From Stachybotrys elegans (taxonomy: Eukaryota; Ascomycota; Sordariomycetes; Hypocreales; Stachybotryaceae), in contig JAGPNK010000015.1 of NCBI GenBank assembly GCA_020746835.1, positions 744,001-808,000 of the forward strand: 64,000 nt of DNA, in the 5' to 3' direction. Positions within the stretch are counted from its first letter, which is position 1. The number at the start of each line of letters is the position of its first letter. Below the pieces are notes generated by a model. It was not told where the DNA came from and ran no database searches. It saw only the letters and a list, made by a program, of their open reading frames with translations. The translations under genes were made by a program, and so were the position numbers. Positions 43,674 through 54,637 of this stretch are shown piece by piece.

Positions 43674-45738
43674 ATGGGTTGGATTCACGATACCAATCGC
43701 AAGATTGCCGTCAGCCCGGTTGGGCGATGGTTCAAGCTTGAGGGCTCTGGTCATGTAAGTCATCATGGTCTTACCTTGTCGCTACACCATGCTTCGCCAA
43801 TTGCGATTCGCATGCCGAAACAGCGTATTGCGCCAGCTTGATTGGTTGGCCCAAATCTATCCCAATGGCTGACCAAACCTGTCGCAAACAGCCCAAGGAG
43901 CGCAAGGGGTCCTTCTTCTTCACCGAGATTCGCGCCGGCATCGCCTGTTTCTTCGCCATGGCCTACATTATCGCTGTCAACGCCTCCATTGTCGCCGACT
44001 CTGGCGGTACTTGTGTCTGCGAGGGCGGCGCCGATGACCCCGTCTGCGACAACAACGAAGCCTACTCCCTCTGCCTCCAGACCCTTCGTCGCGACGCCGT
44101 TACTGCCACCGCTGCCATCAGCGCCCTGTCCACCTTCTGCATGGGTCTCTTCGCCAACATGTACGTCTTGGTCCTCCCAACAACCGTCTTACATACTTGC
44201 TAACATGGGGATAGGCCTGTTGGTGTCGCTCCTGGAATGGGTATGCCAGATTCAGTATGATGGGCACGTACATGGTTGTATACTGACATTCTTTGGCGCA
44301 GGTCTGAATGCCTACTTCACTTACACCGTCGGTATGCAATTCGCCTCTTTCCCCCAAGGAACCCCAAATTGACCATCCTTTAGTTGGCTACCACGGCACC
44401 GGCCCCGTATCGTTCCAGACTGCCCTCACTGCCATCTTTATTGAAGGTTTCATCTTCTTTGCTCTCGCTATCCTCGGACTCCGTCAATGGCTTGCCCGCG
44501 CCATTCCCGCTTCCATCAAGACGGCCACTGGTGTCGGTATCGGCCTTTTCCTTACCCTGATTGGCCTCACCTACAGCGAGGGTCTCGGTGTCATTGTCGG
44601 CGCTGTCTCTACCCCCGTCGAACTCGCCGGCTGCTCGCCCGGAAACCGCCTCGAGGACGGAACCTGCCCCGACAGCGACAAGATGCGCTACCCCGGCATG
44701 TGGATCGGCATCTTCTGCGGTGGCATTCTCACCGTTCTGCTCATGCTCTACCGCGTCAAGGCTGCTATCATTGCTGGTATCCTGCTCGTTAGCGTCATTT
44801 CCTGGCCTCGTGGCACTCCCGTCTCCTACTTCCCGTACGATGCCGTTGGTGATAGCAACTTTGACTTCTTCCGCCGCGTCGTCGACTTCCACCAGATTGG
44901 AACCACGCTCAACGTTTTGCGCTTCGACCCTGCCGAGTATACTGGTCAATTCGGTCTTGCTCTCATCACCTTCCTGTACGTTGACATCCTCGACTGTACC
45001 GGTACCCTCTACGGTATGGCCCGCTTCGCCAACCTCATCGACCCTGTCACCCAGGATTTCGAGGGTTCTTCTGTCGCTTACATGGTCGACTCGCTCTGCA
45101 TCTCTGTCGGCGCTGTCCTCGGCGTCCCCCCCGTTACTGCCTTTGTCGAGTCTGGCGCCGGTATCTCTGAGGGTGGCAAGACGGGTCTTACGGCTGTTGT
45201 TGCCGGCATCTGCTTCTTCATCTCCGTCTTCTTCGCTCCCATCTTCGCCTCCATCCCTCCCTACGCCACCGGCTCTGTCCTGATCCTCGTTGGCTCCATG
45301 ATGGCCAGCGCTGTCGTCGACATCAATTGGAAGTACCTCGGCGATGCCGTCCCCGCCTTCCTCACCATCGCCCTTATGCCCTTCAGCTACTCCATCGCCG
45401 ACGGCCTCATCGCCGGCGTCATGTCCTACATCATCATCAACATGACCGTCTACCTCATCAAGGTTGCCTCGGGCGGTCGCATCGTTCCACCCAACTACGA
45501 GGAGAAGGAGTACTGGACCTGGCGCATCCCCGGCGGCGTCCTGCCCGGCTGGGTTGTCCGTCTGTTCCGCGGCAAGAAGGACTTTTGGCGTGAGGATACC
45601 CCTCGTGTCCAGGAGACGCAGTCCCAGGAGGAGGCTTCCAAGGAGACCACCGCCCCTCTCGAGAAGGTTGTCACCAACGAGAACGTCTCGGATGGTCCCA
45701 AGTCGACTGACGCCGGCATCACGAGGAAGGAGGACTAA
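43674..45738 (+). CDS. azgA: Purine (adenine/guanine/hypoxanthine) permease, AzgA type
   Basis: Exons 43674..43754, 43892..44160, 44215..44240, 44302..44331 and 44384..45738 encode 586 residues; two internal exons are only 26 and 30 nt. The sequence matches AzgA-like NCS2-related transporters: SFFFTEIRAGIACFFAMAYI, NASIVADSGGTC, FANMPVGVAPGMGLNAYFTY, TATGVGIGLFLTLIGLTYSE, FLYVDILDCTGTLYGMARFA and VPPVTAFVESGAGISEGGKT. About 12-14 hydrophobic segments are visible. It should import purine bases with protons across the plasma membrane. The hydrophilic C-terminus is rich in Glu, Thr and Lys. The substrate range is taken from family knowledge. Confidence 0.94.
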
Positions 45739-46262
45739 AGCGGGTGGTTTCGTGCTTGTCCCGCCATATAGCAGTTTTAATACCGTGAAGGAGTGTGGAG
45801 TCGATATGTATTGCGTTGTACGGACGGTTTGTTGATTAGAAAAAGAAGCTTGCGGATATCCTGTCTACGGTTGGCCCTGGAGAGGAGCCTTCACGAGAAA
45901 AGTATCGTGTGGTAGACACGTCAGGTCAAATTCAATTAAACTACACTCCTGTCATGCTGCCATTCCAACTCTGTGGGCTCTACAAAATACTGCCAATATC
46001 GAAAATCGGCTTGCGCTTCTACCAGTCCCGTGACAATACTCGACTGCTGCCGCTGATGTTGATGGACACGTAACCTGACTCACTGTCATCAAAGCTTGCC
46101 CCCTTGTCTATGCGTATGAACAATCGGAAGACACATGAATGAATTCTCCACGTCCCCGAGACCAGCCAACAGCTCTCTCCATTTCTTCGGCGCTGGAGCC
46201 TGCGCGCGCTTGTCATTGCGTCGTTCCCGCAACGCAGCCTTTACGTGACGAAATCGGGACCT
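45739..46262. other. Convergent 3' intergenic region
   Basis: A spacer between the permease (plus) and the NMNAT-like gene (minus). No coding or repeat signal. Confidence 0.5.
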
Positions 46263-47111
46263 CTAGTACGGTTTTTCTGGCTGGTATAGCCTATTCTGCT
46301 TGATGTACTTGGCGACGGACTCGGGAATCTCGGGGATGTCTTCAACATCGTTCCAAAGTTGTTGTCGAAGCGTTCTGGAGCGCACGTCTGGACCTAGGGA
46401 TGGCACGATGCACATGTTGTCGACGTAGTCCTGCAGCTTTGCCAAGACATCCTCGATGTCGCATCGCTCGGGTCGGTCGACTATGAAGGCACCGAAATGG
46501 CCCATGGCCATTCTCACATCTTCGGGCTTCCAAACGGCTGGGTTGTCGACACTGATGGCCAGGTCCGCGCCAAGGAGCAGCATGATATGAGCTCTGACGG
46601 TAGCACCCGCGGTGTTCACAAAGCCACCCCGGACAACGTTGATTTCTTTGTCAATCCTGGTCAGGACATCAACCAAAGGCGAGCAAACGCGCTCACGTCC
46701 CTCGCGACGGCGGGCTTCCCACTTGTCAACCATGATATCGGCATTCCGCTCCTCGATGGCCCGAGCACACCTACATGCCAACGGTTAGCACGGCGGCAGG
46801 CGGTGGAATAGAAGAGGGGCGCACATCTCGATACGATGCCGCGCAGACTCGAGATGAGGCCAGCGACCACATGCGTCGCTGCACGGGCTGATGTAGCAGC
46901 CCATGATCTGGAAGTGGGAATCCGCAGCCTCGGCACGGGCTGCCTCGAAGAGCTGAATGTGGGCGTTGGTGACGGGGGAGAAACAGCCAGTGGCTACAAG
47001 CACCACGGGCGTCTTGTCGGGTCGAGGTCGCGTATTCAGCTTGTCGACTGGGAGTGGACAGCGGTCCGACAGCCACCACCCGCGCGTAAACTTGCCTTGG
47101 TCGGAGCTCAT
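46263..47111 (-). CDS. Nicotinamide-nucleotide adenylyltransferase homologue, diverged
   Basis: Exons 47111..46825 and 46770..46263 (54-nt intron) encode 264 residues from ATG 47111. The N-terminal nucleotidyltransferase motif is VVLVATGCFSPVTNAHIQLFE, with Thr-x-x-His kept. Family segments follow: MGCYISPCSDACG, ARHRIEMCARA, DIMVDKWEARR, INVVRGGF, HIMLLLGADLAIS and FGAFIVDRPER. Where eukaryotic NMNATs have the ISSTxxR signature after ND, this protein has VRSRTLR, aligned with the end PESVAKYIKQNRLYQPE. The Ser and final Arg remain, but the signature is largely lost. True NMNATs make NAD from NMN and ATP; this may be a paralogue with weak or different activity. The genome probably also has a canonical copy. 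Confidence 0.85.
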
Positions 47112-48327
47112 GATGAATAGGGATGATGGAGAAGCGTGGAAGCGAAGTGACTGTGTGTGCTGGTACACTAAGGGGATATGAGAGGCGTGGGATGGAGTAA
47201 TGAGGACGAAAGGAGGCTGTTTGGCCGTCGGGGACGGTGCTGAGGCTGTTTCTTGCTTGGTGAGGATGATGGTGTAAGGGATTTGGAGTTGGGAGACTGG
47301 TTCGTAATAGGCAGTGCAGTGTGTAAATATGGCAGTCAGTGCAAGGGAAGTATTACGTTAGAACAAATATGTGAAGAGAGTAAGTTCAAGGAGCAGCACC
47401 GGAAGCCGCTGATGATGGTATGGACTGCGTGTGTGAGAAAGAACGGATGACTGTTGGAGGAAGCTATGGGCAGTGGTTTCCGGGAGCTGTTCCAATATTA
47501 GATCAACTAGGGCCTTGATCGAGTCACCTGAAGCCACCATCGAAAACCTTGTTGTCACCTCATCGGCAGCAACCTCGACTGGCCGAAGCCCTCTCGTGCG
47601 TGTGTGCAGGCCTTGCGGCGGAAGCCAGGGACGCCCATCGAACGCCACGGCGGCATCGTCAGACCGATTGCGGCATACAGGTGGCTGGGAAAATATTGAC
47701 ATCACCATGGCCACAGCCACAAGACTCGATCAAGGGGTGGCTTTCGGCAGGTGACTTGGTCAACGCTGACGCTGCGAGAGACAACCGTGTCGACTGTCGT
47801 CGATATTCCTGTCTGACAATCTGTTGGAGCTTCGCTGTCTATAAGATAGGCTCTTTCTCCAAGGACAGAACTATGTTTTCATCAGCAATACTCTCTCATG
47901 ACCATGAACAACAACCTCTGCCACGGTTGAGGAACATGCCGAGGTGTGCTGTGTCTCTCGATACTGCGTGTCATCATCTCGCAGGATAATTGCTCGATGC
48001 CCAGGAGTAAGACGGTCACAACGTGGTAGGAAGGCAGCGGCCGAGGGTGAGCATGGAAGAACGTCTTTCTCCCGTCCACATATTCATGAACGCAGATGAT
48101 GAGGTGTTAACGTGATATTTGCTTGTTTGTTTGTTTTTTTACTCTTTATCTTTGGTGTCTTGTTGTTCATAAACCCATGTCCAGTATGTATGCTATGCTT
48201 GGCAAAGACGAATACACACATGTTGTGATAACCAAGTCATTTGACTATTGTCGCCGTCCCGTGATACCCTATCGGTCTCCCCTCTCACAATTGTCGAAGC
48301 TTATGGTTAAGCCGGGGTATTCACTCC
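47112..48327. other. Intergenic region
   Basis: It holds the NMNAT-like promoter and the 3' flank of the 2OG oxygenase gene. Only short chance frames were seen; a T-rich tract lies at 48120-48150. Confidence 0.5.
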
Positions 48328-49655
48328 CTATGCCATAAGAGCAATGTGCTTGAGTTCGCTGTAAGAAAAAACGTCAGCGGCCTATTCTACTTGTAGATAG
48401 GAAAATGATGATGCTTACCCCTCCACCTGCTTGCCCACCTTCATGGGGGGATACTCGACCGCGTTGCCCTCGTCGCGACCGAGGTTAAACTGCGCCGCTC
48501 TGACCTGGCGGGCCTTGTCCGCCAGCGCCGGGATGGGCGCCAGGTCAAAGTCGGAGTTGAGGTGCCAGAAGAGCGTGCTCGAGATGCGGATGAGGGGCCT
48601 GTCGGGGTTCGCCGCCCTCCGCTTCTCAATCGTCTCGATCGTCTTCTCGTTGACAACGACCTCGTGATAGCCGGCCTTGATCAGGCCGCCCGTGATGTGC
48701 TCAATCTGCTTGCCCGCCTGCACGAGCAGGTAGTTGCCGGGCGGGATCTTGACGGGGATGCGGTTGCCCGTGTTGCGCGCCCAGATGTGCAGGCCCGGGT
48801 AGCGCGAGCGGCCGTGGATGGTGAGGAAGTTGAGGTCAGTGTGGAATCCGGCCAGGATGGTGTCCTTTTCGCCGTACTTTTCAAGGTCTGAGGCCGTGGG
48901 CGCCAGGAGATGAGGTCTGTGAAAGTCAGCATGGGTGGACATGGAAGGGGGTTTGTGGGCATAGATAGACATACCCGTAGCGGCCTGCATCACTAAAGTG
49001 CTCGGCCGGCAGACCGAGTCCGACAGCAGTCATCTCCGCAAGCTTGGAAACCCTATCACAGATGGTCAGCGACATGGACTGGACAGAGCAGAGGGGTCCG
49101 TGGGGGGACGTACGCCTCCTTCATCGACTTGCCCCACTGGTCCATGGTGGTCGGCCACCGCTCCTTGATGTGCGGCGCCTCGGGGATCAGGTTCGGGGCG
49201 TTGAGGCCGGGGAAGTCAGTCTTGTAGGGCGGCTGCTCGACCATGCGCCAGAAGAAGCGGCACTTGGGGTCCGGGGAGTGCGCCGAGATGTCGAGGGGCC
49301 GCTGGTCGGGCTGCAGCCGGCTGATGACGTCGAGGCAGGGCTCGTCGACGGCGCACTTGGGCTTCTCCGTGTTCTCGAGCGTGACGCCGATCTGGTAGCT
49401 CAGCTCCGGGCGCTCGTCGCGGCGCAGGTCGGCCTCGGGCTGCGCAAAGTAGTCCTCCAGCAGGTCCAGGAAGGTGCTGTTGTCGTCCTCGGACACGCGC
49501 GAGTCGTGCAGCACAAGGGCGCCATAGGTGATGAGGGCCTGGGCTGCCTTTTCGCACTCGGCCTGGACGGCGGGCGAGTCGCGGGGCTGGTTGAGGTAGA
49601 CGTCTAGGTCGATGACGGGGAGGTCCATGGACTGGTGGTCTGGGGTGGCGGCCAT
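48328..49655 (-). CDS. 2-oxoglutarate/Fe(II)-dependent oxygenase, isopenicillin-N-synthase-like
   Basis: Exons 49655..49114, 49052..48975, 48916..48419 and 48358..48328 encode 382 residues; the last exon is 31 nt and ends ELKHIALMA. The N-terminal DIOX-like part begins DLPVIDLDVYLNQP. The iron site is GFHTDLNFLTIHG (His and Asp) with the third ligand in GKQIEHITGG. The 2OG-binding Arg is probably in PLIRISSTLFWH. Such proteins oxidise varied small molecules in primary or secondary metabolism. The neighbours (membrane glycosyltransferase, NMNAT-like) do not point to a pathway. The 5' leader contains a GA/CT dinucleotide run and CAGA repeats at 49665-49740. Confidence 0.9.
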
Positions 49656-50168
49656 GGTGGACAAACAGACAGGCAGACAGACAGACAGACAAATACTTCC
49701 GATGAGATCTCGAAGGGTATGGAGAGAGAGAGAGAGATGCAGGGTCTTGGTGTTGATTGGGCGATGCTGGTTGCACGGAGGGGCAGATGAAGGAGAGCCG
49801 CACAGCCCTGGACAGCAAACGGGCGAATGAAATAAATATATAACAAGCAACAGGCCTTATTTTTATTCTGACTTCGGCGCCCTCCGCCCTCGTTCTAGAA
49901 TGAACTGATGGGGAGGGCAGCGGTCCATGTGGAGAAGTGGGAAGGCTTCGGCTTTGGGCTGCCTAATCGGCACAAGGACCTACTTAAAGCAGCCCCGGAT
50001 CAAGCAGCTAAATGACTTGGCCTTGGTATAAAACAGCATTGCTTTGGGTATATATAAGGTAATGAGGCTGTGGGATCAAGGTTAGCGTCCCATGGTTCCG
50101 CACTGGGGAGCTATAGCAATATCATGACAGGTAAACAGCTAACATTAAACTTGGAGCAGCGGTATTCA
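49656..50168. other. Intergenic region with CAGA/GA repeats
   Basis: The promoter and leader of the oxygenase gene and the 3' flank of the glycosyltransferase gene. ACAGACAGGCAGACAGAC repeats and a (GA)n tract at 49718-49740 lie in the probable 5' UTR. Confidence 0.6.
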
Positions 50169-51869
50169 TCAATCCGCTGCCGAGGCCTCGGTCTCGGCTT
50201 GCGGGCTTGGTGGGTTTGGCGGGGTTCCCAGGATGGCCTCCAGGTCGTTTTTGCAGAAGTCCGTCAAGCTAATAAACGGCTCCTCCTCATGGTCTGTAAA
50301 CACGCCTCCGAATTCATCTTGACCTCCGGCGTCCAACGGGTAGTGCTGTGGAGCGATCCATAGCCGACCGTCGATAAGCCGCGGGTTCAGCGGCCTCCCC
50401 AAGTCGTTGCCTTTGCGCGCTGCGCGCAGCAGAGGTCGTATAATCGGATAATACCAGGTGTCTTGATACTTCTCGACAAAGCCTGCCTTGCTGCACGTCT
50501 GGTGGTAGAAAGGAATCATGTGCTGGGTTGCCACATTTGTGTAAAATGCAAGGCTAGCGACCCATTCCCTAACGTCGGGAGGCAACAGCTCCCGTTCGGT
50601 AATCGACTCGTAGAGGTAGCTCAGTCCCTGGAAGACGGGCTTTGGCATGTGTATGTCAAATGGTCGGAAATTCCAGCCGTCGTCAAACGGGTCCTCGGTA
50701 ACCGTGGCGCTGAGGTCATTCTGGCGGAATGATAGCTTCTGGATAAAGACTTCATTGCAGCAGCGTGTCTGCGTAAAGGCCGACTCGTAATCTACAAAGA
50801 GATGATATTCCGTCTGGTCGTCTGGACCTGACCTCGGTGCCGGCAAGTCACCCTGGACCTCGAGGGTCATCTGGCCCCCGCTGAGGTCTAGGAGACGTTG
50901 GAGTTCCTGGCGCGCGTACAAGGAGCTGATGTAGTACTGGTCCGAGTTGCGGAAGGCATGTTCTGGGTTGAACGTCTCTTCGATATACTCGAGGGTCGCA
51001 TGGATGAACTTGCGCAGGTCGCCCAGAGGCCCAATGACGGTTCCGGAATTTAGAAAACGGGAATCGGTGTATTGCCGATACTCTTTGCCGTGCTCCTCGC
51101 GTCTCGAGTGCGGTCCCCACACGTAGGGCGGCAGGTCGGAGAAAGGGACGAGCCAGCACCTAGGGTCGGTGGCAGGAGGTGGGAAGCAACCTTTGTCTGT
51201 CCCCCAGAGGAGTGTCTGCTGGAGACCAAGCGCACGCAGCTCGGGGACGGAGATGCCCCGTTTGGCGGCGAGCTTCTCGTCGGCTGCTGCGACTATATCA
51301 AAGTAGCGCTCGATCATGACACCGGCGGGCAGCTCGGGCAGGGCATCGTAGCCATCCACGACGATGACGAGGTCGTCGTCCTTGGCGCTGCCGAATGTAA
51401 TGGCGTCGACATTGTCTAGGTAGCGCTGGATCGTCCGTAGCTTTGCAATGTGGGCAGCATGCGCATCCCACTTGCCTTTGCCTTTATAGCCGAGTATCCG
51501 GGGAATGGGGTATCCGTTGGCGAGAGCGGCGGCGACGCCAGCGCAGAGAGGAGCCTTGGACTGCGTTGCAGGTACCAGGTAGTGCAGACGCGAGACTCTG
51601 CGAACGCCTGGTTCCCATGTCGGTTCTGGGGAGTGTGTTTGATGCGAAGAGCGGTGGGGGTCGAATCTTATAGAGGGATAGTATTGGACTTCTTGATGGA
51701 AAAGCTGCTCAGCAAGATGGTAGCTCGTTAGCAAAGGTGGATAGATGGATGGACCCCAAGGGGCAAGGCAACCCACGTAGTTGTAGAGGAAGAACAAGAG
51801 AAGAACGACACCCAGGCTGCCCAGCGTCAGCTGAGCGCGCTGTCGGGTGAAGACTGAAGCAAGATTCAT
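50169..51869 (-). CDS. Type II membrane protein, putative glycosyltransferase (PLOD/procollagen-type)
   Basis: A single exon from ATG 51869 encodes 566 residues. The N-terminus is a short basic tail and an anchor (RAQLTLGSLGVVLLLFFLYN), as in Golgi glycosyltransferases. The catalytic-like region has RILGYKGKG, KLRTIQRYL, the acidic motif DDDLVIVVDGYD that would bind the metal-nucleotide sugar, RFLNSGTVIGPL and FRNSDQYYISSLY. This is the fold of PLOD-like/GT25-related transferases; donor and acceptor are unknown. The C-terminal part has HMIPFYHQTC and is aromatic rich. The protein is probably luminal. Confidence 0.8.
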   Translation of the reverse strand: MNLASVFTRQRAQLTLGSLGVVLLLFFLYNYVGCLAPWGPSIYPPLLTSYHLAEQLFHQEVQYYPSIRFDPHRSSHQTHSPEPTWEPGVRRVSRLHYLVPATQSKAPLCAGVAAALANGYPIPRILGYKGKGKWDAHAAHIAKLRTIQRYLDNVDAITFGSAKDDDLVIVVDGYDALPELPAGVMIERYFDIVAAADEKLAAKRGISVPELRALGLQQTLLWGTDKGCFPPPATDPRCWLVPFSDLPPYVWGPHSRREEHGKEYRQYTDSRFLNSGTVIGPLGDLRKFIHATLEYIEETFNPEHAFRNSDQYYISSLYARQELQRLLDLSGGQMTLEVQGDLPAPRSGPDDQTEYHLFVDYESAFTQTRCCNEVFIQKLSFRQNDLSATVTEDPFDDGWNFRPFDIHMPKPVFQGLSYLYESITERELLPPDVREWVASLAFYTNVATQHMIPFYHQTCSKAGFVEKYQDTWYYPIIRPLLRAARKGNDLGRPLNPRLIDGRLWIAPQHYPLDAGGQDEFGGVFTDHEEEPFISLTDFCKNDLEAILGTPPNPPSPQAETEASAAD

Positions 51870-52881
51870 GGCAGGTTCGTGTCGGCCGGTATGTAGGTAG
51901 TCTTGGAAGAGAATATGGCAGACGAGGGAACCACGCAGCCACAGCACGAGGGGTCGTCGCAGGAGGCGACTCGAGCAGCAGGAGGGAAAAGCGACGCGAT
52001 ACAAGCAAGCAAAGAAAACCGAGTACTGGCCAAATCGCTCGAGGCGCAGGCGATGCTGACAGTATCAGGTCAAGACGAGCGAGTTGACATGCTGGTTGGC
52101 TGGGTAAGAAAGATGACAAGACGGGAACTCGGGAAGGAGGGAGGCATAGTGATTGCCCTGCCAAGCCACGCCGACATGAAATCATGATTGGACAGGCAAG
52201 AAGCAAATAAAAAGGCAAACAGACGACAGGGAGGGCCTATCCAAAAGGCTGGGCATATTGAGACCTGGCGGGTCGGCAATGGTCCAGTAATTACAGGTGC
52301 AGCGCGTCATACTGCCACTTTCGGCAGTGGTCATTGGCCAGGCATGCAAGGTAGATGCCATACCGCGTTAGCAATGTGCCGAGTACTGTATGTGCGCTGT
52401 CCTGTGTAAGACAACCGAGGTGCCCAGTTACGGCATGGCAGGTAAGCGGCATCTCGGTCCTCCCAAGCCCAAGCGGAAGCCCAAGCGGTCGCCTGAGCAC
52501 GGATTGGAGCTTCGTGGAGCAATGAAGCTTGCACAGCCTTCAACTACTACTAGATAGGAAAGGAAAAAGAACTTTGGTTGTTGGTTGTTGGGTTAAGTTT
52601 TGTCTGTTTCGTACAGCTCCCTGCCCTCCTTGGCCAATGCATGCCTCCTCATTGGCCTTTGCAAAGAGCCGCTGGCCCACAGCGGGTGAGCTACAGGCAG
52701 CCTGCTTACCTGTCCGGGAACCTAACCCACTGCCGCTCAGCCACGATCCCTGGCAAGTAATGACTGGAACCCAGCATAAGTGCCATGACGAATTGTGCAA
52801 TAGACAAAAATACTAACAAAATTACTTACAGAACATGCGCGGGTAAAAGGTACTCCTCCACATACGCCTCGCTCGTCCTCA
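51870..52881. other. Intergenic region, 1 kb
   Basis: The glycosyltransferase promoter and the 3' flank of the FAD oxidase gene. It contains a direct repeat AAGCGGAAGCCCAAGCGG near 52468-52488. No gene is supported. Confidence 0.5.
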
Positions 52882-54637
52882 TCACGGATACTGCGTCGGA
52901 ATCGCATGCATGTACTTGAACGCATTCGTCGGATCCCACCTCCTCTTCGCCTCAGCCAGCCGCGGCAGCTTGTCTCTGCCAAAGATCTGCTCCAGCGTCT
53001 CGTCTCCCCGCGCGCTGTTGACGTACACGGCCAGCCCGCCGTACCCCGACGTTTGCGCGAAATCCGCCCGGATCTTCTTGCCTGCCTCGTCCACCGCAGC
53101 CTGCGCCGCCACGTCGCCCAGCGGGAACGAGAACTGCGCGAGCCTGCGGGAGTAGAGTGACTTTGGTCAGCCGCAAGCCTCTCTTTCCCGCTACATCGAG
53201 GGGGGGGGGGCACTTACATGTATGCTTCCGCGTCGCGCCATGCGTACGCCGTTGCGTCGTTGGGCACCGCCTGCGCCGCGCCCTGGCCGGGGCGCTGGTA
53301 GGTGAAGCCAGTTGCCCGCGTTCCGGGAAATTCGGCCCACAGATCGGACAAAACGTGGAACGATCGCACAAGAGACGGCAAGGAGAAGTTGCGCACGGCA
53401 GTGTTGTACGGCGTGTGGACCGACCCGGGTATGCAGCTCCTCGCGTCACTGCCGAGCAGCGCAACCTGGAAGATCTGCCGCCAGCCGGCAACGTTGACAA
53501 GGCGAATCGTCGGTCCGAGATCCAGAATGGGAGCCAGGAGCTCCAGTCCAACCTCACGGGGTCCGAGGTAGATGAAGTCACCAACGAGCATGGGCTACAG
53601 CACATGGTCAGAAGAGTATATGTCACCCAGGGATGGCGGGGCCGAGCACTCACGGCGTTGTCGGTCTGGTTCCACAGCACCATGGACATGTAGGACAGCT
53701 CGGCCGGCTGGTTCTGCGAGATCTGCTCCAGCGCCGCGTAGTATTCCTCAGCGGCCGCGGCAGGGAACGTGACGTCCACGACGAGGATCTCGTTGTTGTT
53801 GGTCTGCGGATGGAGCCTGTACGTCGCCGACGTGATGATGCCAAAGTTGGCTCCCGCGCCGCGCAGCGCCCAGAAGAGGTCGGCATTGACGCTCTCCGAC
53901 GCCTCGACAATCTCCCCCGAAGCCGTCACGACGCGCGCTGACACGAGCGCATCGAGCACCATCCCGTGCACGCCCTGCCAGTGGTTGATGCCGGCGCCCA
54001 CCGTGAGGCCCACGAGCCCGGGGCAGGAGCAGCTTCCTATCTCTTCATTGAGGTCGTCAGCAGATTTGCGCAGAGGCTAGTCTTGTCGGAAGTATACGGA
54101 CGGAGCTCGAAGCCAGCCTGGCTCACGGGGCCGAGAATATCAGCGGCGCGCGTGCCGCCGCCAATCGTCAGCGTAGCGGCGTCGCTATCGACCACGACGG
54201 ACCTCAGCAGGCTTAGGTCAATGGCGAGGCCGTCCTCCAGAGCGCTCATGGACGTGCCATAGCCGTGGCGTCCGCCCGTCGCCAGAAACCCAACCCCGTG
54301 CTTGGCAGCGAGGGAGACCTATCAACCCAAACTTGATCAGCATGCGCTACGCAGTGGGACGTGGGGGGGAAGGCATGATCCTTACAGCCTTGGCAACGTC
54401 CTCCTCGGTACCGGGCGTGATGGCGGCTTCGTACGTCGGCACCATAAAGGGACTCCATCGCTGCGTGGCGTTCAGGAACGCAGCTGGGTCATCGGGGAAG
54501 CTGATGACGGTACTGGCGGACCAGTTGTTGGCGTCGTCGAGGAGGACCTGGCGCAGATCGGCCGACGAGCATGTGGCCGTGCAAGAGGACGCGACGGCGA
54601 GCAGGGCCGCCAGGCGGGGAATCCGATGCAGCTGCAT
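52882..54637 (-). CDS. Secreted FAD-linked oxidoreductase (BBE-like, FAD_binding_4)
   Basis: Exons 54637..54386, 54318..54102, 54042..53654, 53594..53218 and 53143..52882 encode 498 residues. The signal peptide is MQLHRIPRLAALLAVASSCTA. The FAD domain shows VPTYEAAITPGTEEDVAKAV, ATGGRHGYGTSM with the His that is usually the covalent FAD ligand, TIGGGTRAADIL, GSCSCPGLVGLTVGAGINHW and FWALRGAGANFGIITSATYR. The berberine-bridge C-terminal motif is KRRWDPTNAFKYMHAIP. Intron 2 uses a weak donor GTCCGT, chosen because it restores the frame; intron 4 holds a run of eleven C on the coding strand. It probably oxidises a carbohydrate or secondary metabolite with oxygen. Confidence 0.88.
53200..53210 (+). 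repeat. G11 homopolymer inside an intron
   Basis: An eleven-base G run on the plus strand, equal to C11 in the transcript, lies just after the donor of the fourth intron of the FAD oxidase. Confidence 0.9.

Noticed and set aside
44380..44949. A 189-codon minus-strand frame inside azgA.
   Set aside because: It is antisense to the transmembrane-coding exon and has no independent support.
49044..49607. A 187-codon plus-strand frame rich in Val, Gly and Leu.
   Set aside because: It is antisense to the first exon of the 2OG oxygenase.
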